DNA of 13,615 nt, taken from contig JAEWWY010000527.1 of assembly GCA_023458835.1 (NCBI GenBank), forward strand, positions 1-13,615. The letters are read 5' to 3'. Both the position numbers and the translations under genes were made by a program. Positions 12,294 to 13,615 of the stretch are shown one piece after another; position 1 is the first letter of the stretch; each line of letters starts with the position of its first letter. Under the pieces are notes generated by a model, which worked only from the letters and a program-made list of their open reading frames with translations, was not told the origin of the DNA and did no database searches. This stretch comes from Bacillota bacterium (lineage in GTDB: Bacteria; Bacillota; Clostridia; Christensenellales; Aristaeellaceae).

Positions 12294-13615
12294 CTATGCC
12301 TCCGGCGGGAAGGGGAAGGTAAGGTATTTTGTCATGCAGTAGCCTTCCTGGCCCTTATAGACCACCTTGCACCAGGTATCACCCTGCATGAGCACTTGAA
12401 TCACTTCCCCCTCCGGCATTTCAAACAGAATGGTTGATGCCTCACTGCACTCCGTGCGCAGGTTCAGCGTGCCGTGTTCCGGAGTGACGGTGGCTGTCAG
12501 CCCCTCCTCTGATGCCGTCAGGGTGGGGTCAAGCACTGGCGCGGCAGGCTGCTGCTGTTGCTGCTGCGTATGATCTGCTTCCTGGGTCTGGTCCTGCTCC
12601 TGGCCCGTTTCCTGGGCCTGATCCGGCTCCTGGGTTTGATTCGATTCCTGACTCTGATTCGTTTCCTGGGTTTGACCCGACTCCTGGAGCTGGTTTGTAT
12701 CCTGCAAAGCCGCGGAAGCAAGCTCAGCCGGTTTGGTGAATGCCAAATATGTTGTCATCACGTAGCCGCTGATACCGTTCCAGGATATCTGCGACCAGGT
12801 GGATCCTTTCGAATACACTGTAATCTGTGCAAGCCTGGGCACCGCACCAACCTTTATGGCCGAGCTTTCAGGCTTTGAGCGGATATTCAGGGAACCGCTG
12901 GCTGTTAACACCCAGGCACTTTGGGTTTCCCCGCCTGAGGTCGGGGGATTGCCGGCAAAGGACAGATATCCCGTCATCACATACCCCGTCTTGCCGGCGT
13001 AGCTCACCTTGCACCAGTCAGTCCCCTTTACCAGGACGCCCACGACACTGTATTGTGGAATGGTCATCACCACGCTGCTGCCGGAGACGGCGCTTTTGCG
13101 CATGTTCAAGGAACCGGTTTGCGTGTTCACCCAGGCGGTCGTTGCCGTGGGGGCAGGGGTGGGTGTTGGCGAAGGCGTCGGAGTAGGTGTCGTTTCATCC
13201 GTTTCTGTGGGCGATGGCGTGGGAGTCGGAGACGGAGAGGGTGTAGGTGTATTAAAGCCCAGGTAGCTGGTCATCACATACCCCGTCTTCCCGCCATAGG
13301 AAACCTGGCTCCAGGCATCTCCTTTGGAAAGAAGCGGCACCGGGGCATATTGCGGAATCCTCAAAAGAACGGCAGCGTTGGATTTTGGTTCCTTGCGCAG
13401 GTTCAAAGAACCTTGCTGGGTATTGACATAGGCAGAAGAGGGCGCAGGCGGAGTCGGCCCCGGCGAGGGAGAGGGGGCGGGCGTAGCGCCTCCAAAGCCC
13501 AGATAGGTCGTCATCACATACCCCGTCTTCCCGCCGTAGGAAACCTGGCTCCAGGTATCTCCTTTGGAGAGGACCGTCACCTGCGCGTATTGGGGGATCC
13601 GCAAAATGATAGTAG
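12294..13615 (-). CDS. Multi-SH3b-domain protein, probably cell-wall associated (N-terminus beyond right edge)
   Basis: The frame is open to the window edge, so the true start and any signal peptide are missing; 439 complete codons are visible. It holds at least five bacterial SH3 domains: a partial one at 13615-13496, then roughly 13445-13257, 13135-12957, 12920-12743 and 12500-12306. Most carry a G-S/T-LN-x-R motif and end in GYVMT-x-YL. They are joined by Pro/Ser/Thr-rich linkers (13495-13446 and 13256-13140) and by a Gln/Glu-rich linker (12735-12540) made of imperfect Q-T-Q-E repeats ending in a run of six Gln. Such SH3_3 arrays bind peptidoglycan in secreted or surface proteins. No catalytic domain is seen in this portion; a hydrolase domain could lie in the missing part. 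It is followed by the coupled methyltransferase gene. Confidence 0.88.
   Translation of the reverse strand, partial: TIILRIPQYAQVTVLSKGDTWSQVSYGGKTGYVMTTYLGFGGATPAPSPSPGPTPPAPSSAYVNTQQGSLNLRKEPKSNAAVLLRIPQYAPVPLLSKGDAWSQVSYGGKTGYVMTSYLGFNTPTPSPSPTPTPSPTETDETTPTPTPSPTPTPAPTATTAWVNTQTGSLNMRKSAVSGSSVVMTIPQYSVVGVLVKGTDWCKVSYAGKTGYVMTGYLSFAGNPPTSGGETQSAWVLTASGSLNIRSKPESSAIKVGAVPRLAQITVYSKGSTWSQISWNGISGYVMTTYLAFTKPAELASAALQDTNQLQESGQTQETNQSQESNQTQEPDQAQETGQEQDQTQEADHTQQQQQQPAAPVLDPTLTASEEGLTATVTPEHGTLNLRTECSEASTILFEMPEGEVIQVLMQGDTWCKVVYKGQEGYCMTKYLTFPFPPEA
12540..12735 (-). repeat. Gln/Glu-rich coding repeat linker
   Basis: About 65 codons of imperfect six-residue units such as SNQTQE, TNQSQE and TGQEQD (about 18 bases each), ending in six consecutive Gln codons near 12552-12569. 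It links SH3 domains four and five and is likely disordered. The DNA repeats (variants of TCCTGGGTTTGA) make it prone to length variation. Confidence 0.75.
13254..13330 (-). repeat. Direct repeat copy A, SH3 domain coding (pairs with 13494-13570)
   Basis: This segment matches 13494-13570 at an exact 240-base offset, with only three differences over 13271-13330. It covers the end of the second SH3 domain. A 20-base core shared with 12973-12992 also occurs in the third domain. The identity exceeds what protein conservation requires, which suggests recent duplication or gene conversion of an 80-codon unit. Confidence 0.75.
13494..13570 (-). repeat. Direct repeat copy B, SH3 domain coding
   Basis: Partner of 13254-13330 at a 240-base offset, covering the end of the first visible SH3 domain. 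Similarity continues more weakly for another 35 bases to about 13605. Confidence 0.75.

Noticed and set aside
12552..12735. Repetitive DNA considered as a CRISPR-like or non-coding repeat
   Set aside because: The units are short, imperfect and in frame, encoding a Gln/Glu-rich linker without spacers.

Overview
The window reads as a chromosomal segment of a strictly anaerobic, fairly GC-rich Clostridia-type Firmicute. The reasons are a five-gene electron-bifurcating [FeFe]-hydrogenase operon, strong GGAGG ribosome sites, TTG starts at two genes, a SpoVB-type flippase and SPOR/SH3 envelope proteins. The genus cannot be fixed from the sequence alone.

Left part, all on the minus strand (1-4470). 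An extended -10 promoter and a 5' hairpin lead into hydC, a stand-alone HATPase protein, a small thioredoxin-like [2Fe-2S] homologue, hydB and hydA; hydA runs off the left edge. HydABC together form a group A3-type (trimeric, NAD- and ferredoxin-linked) hydrogenase.

Middle part, also minus strand (4537-8691). A second set of genes, closely spaced and probably co-transcribed, runs SPOR-domain membrane protein, DRTGG-type protein, RsbW-like ATPase, a [FeFe]-hydrogenase-like iron-sulfur protein with an altered H-cluster pocket, a second DRTGG-type protein and a PHP-domain phosphoesterase. It ends at an intrinsic terminator just before the hydrogenase promoter. The altered hydrogenase, two ligand-binding-type domains, a GHKL ATPase and a phosphoesterase beside a catalytic hydrogenase look like a hydrogen or redox sensing and signalling module. 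This is the most interesting system in the window; its function is inferred.

Right part (8700-13615), mixed orientation. A DUF6062-family protein with two CxxC...CxxH modules (+) converges, with 1 bp between the genes, on a dCMP deaminase (-) driven by a perfect-consensus promoter. Then come a SpoVB/MATE-type flippase (+), converging on a tRNA1(Val) A37 methyltransferase-family gene (-) whose UUCG terminator lies inside the flippase coding region, and a partial multi-SH3b-domain protein (-) translationally coupled to the methyltransferase.

No tRNA, rRNA, CRISPR array, insertion sequence or attachment site was recognised. No gap between genes exceeds about 220 bases.
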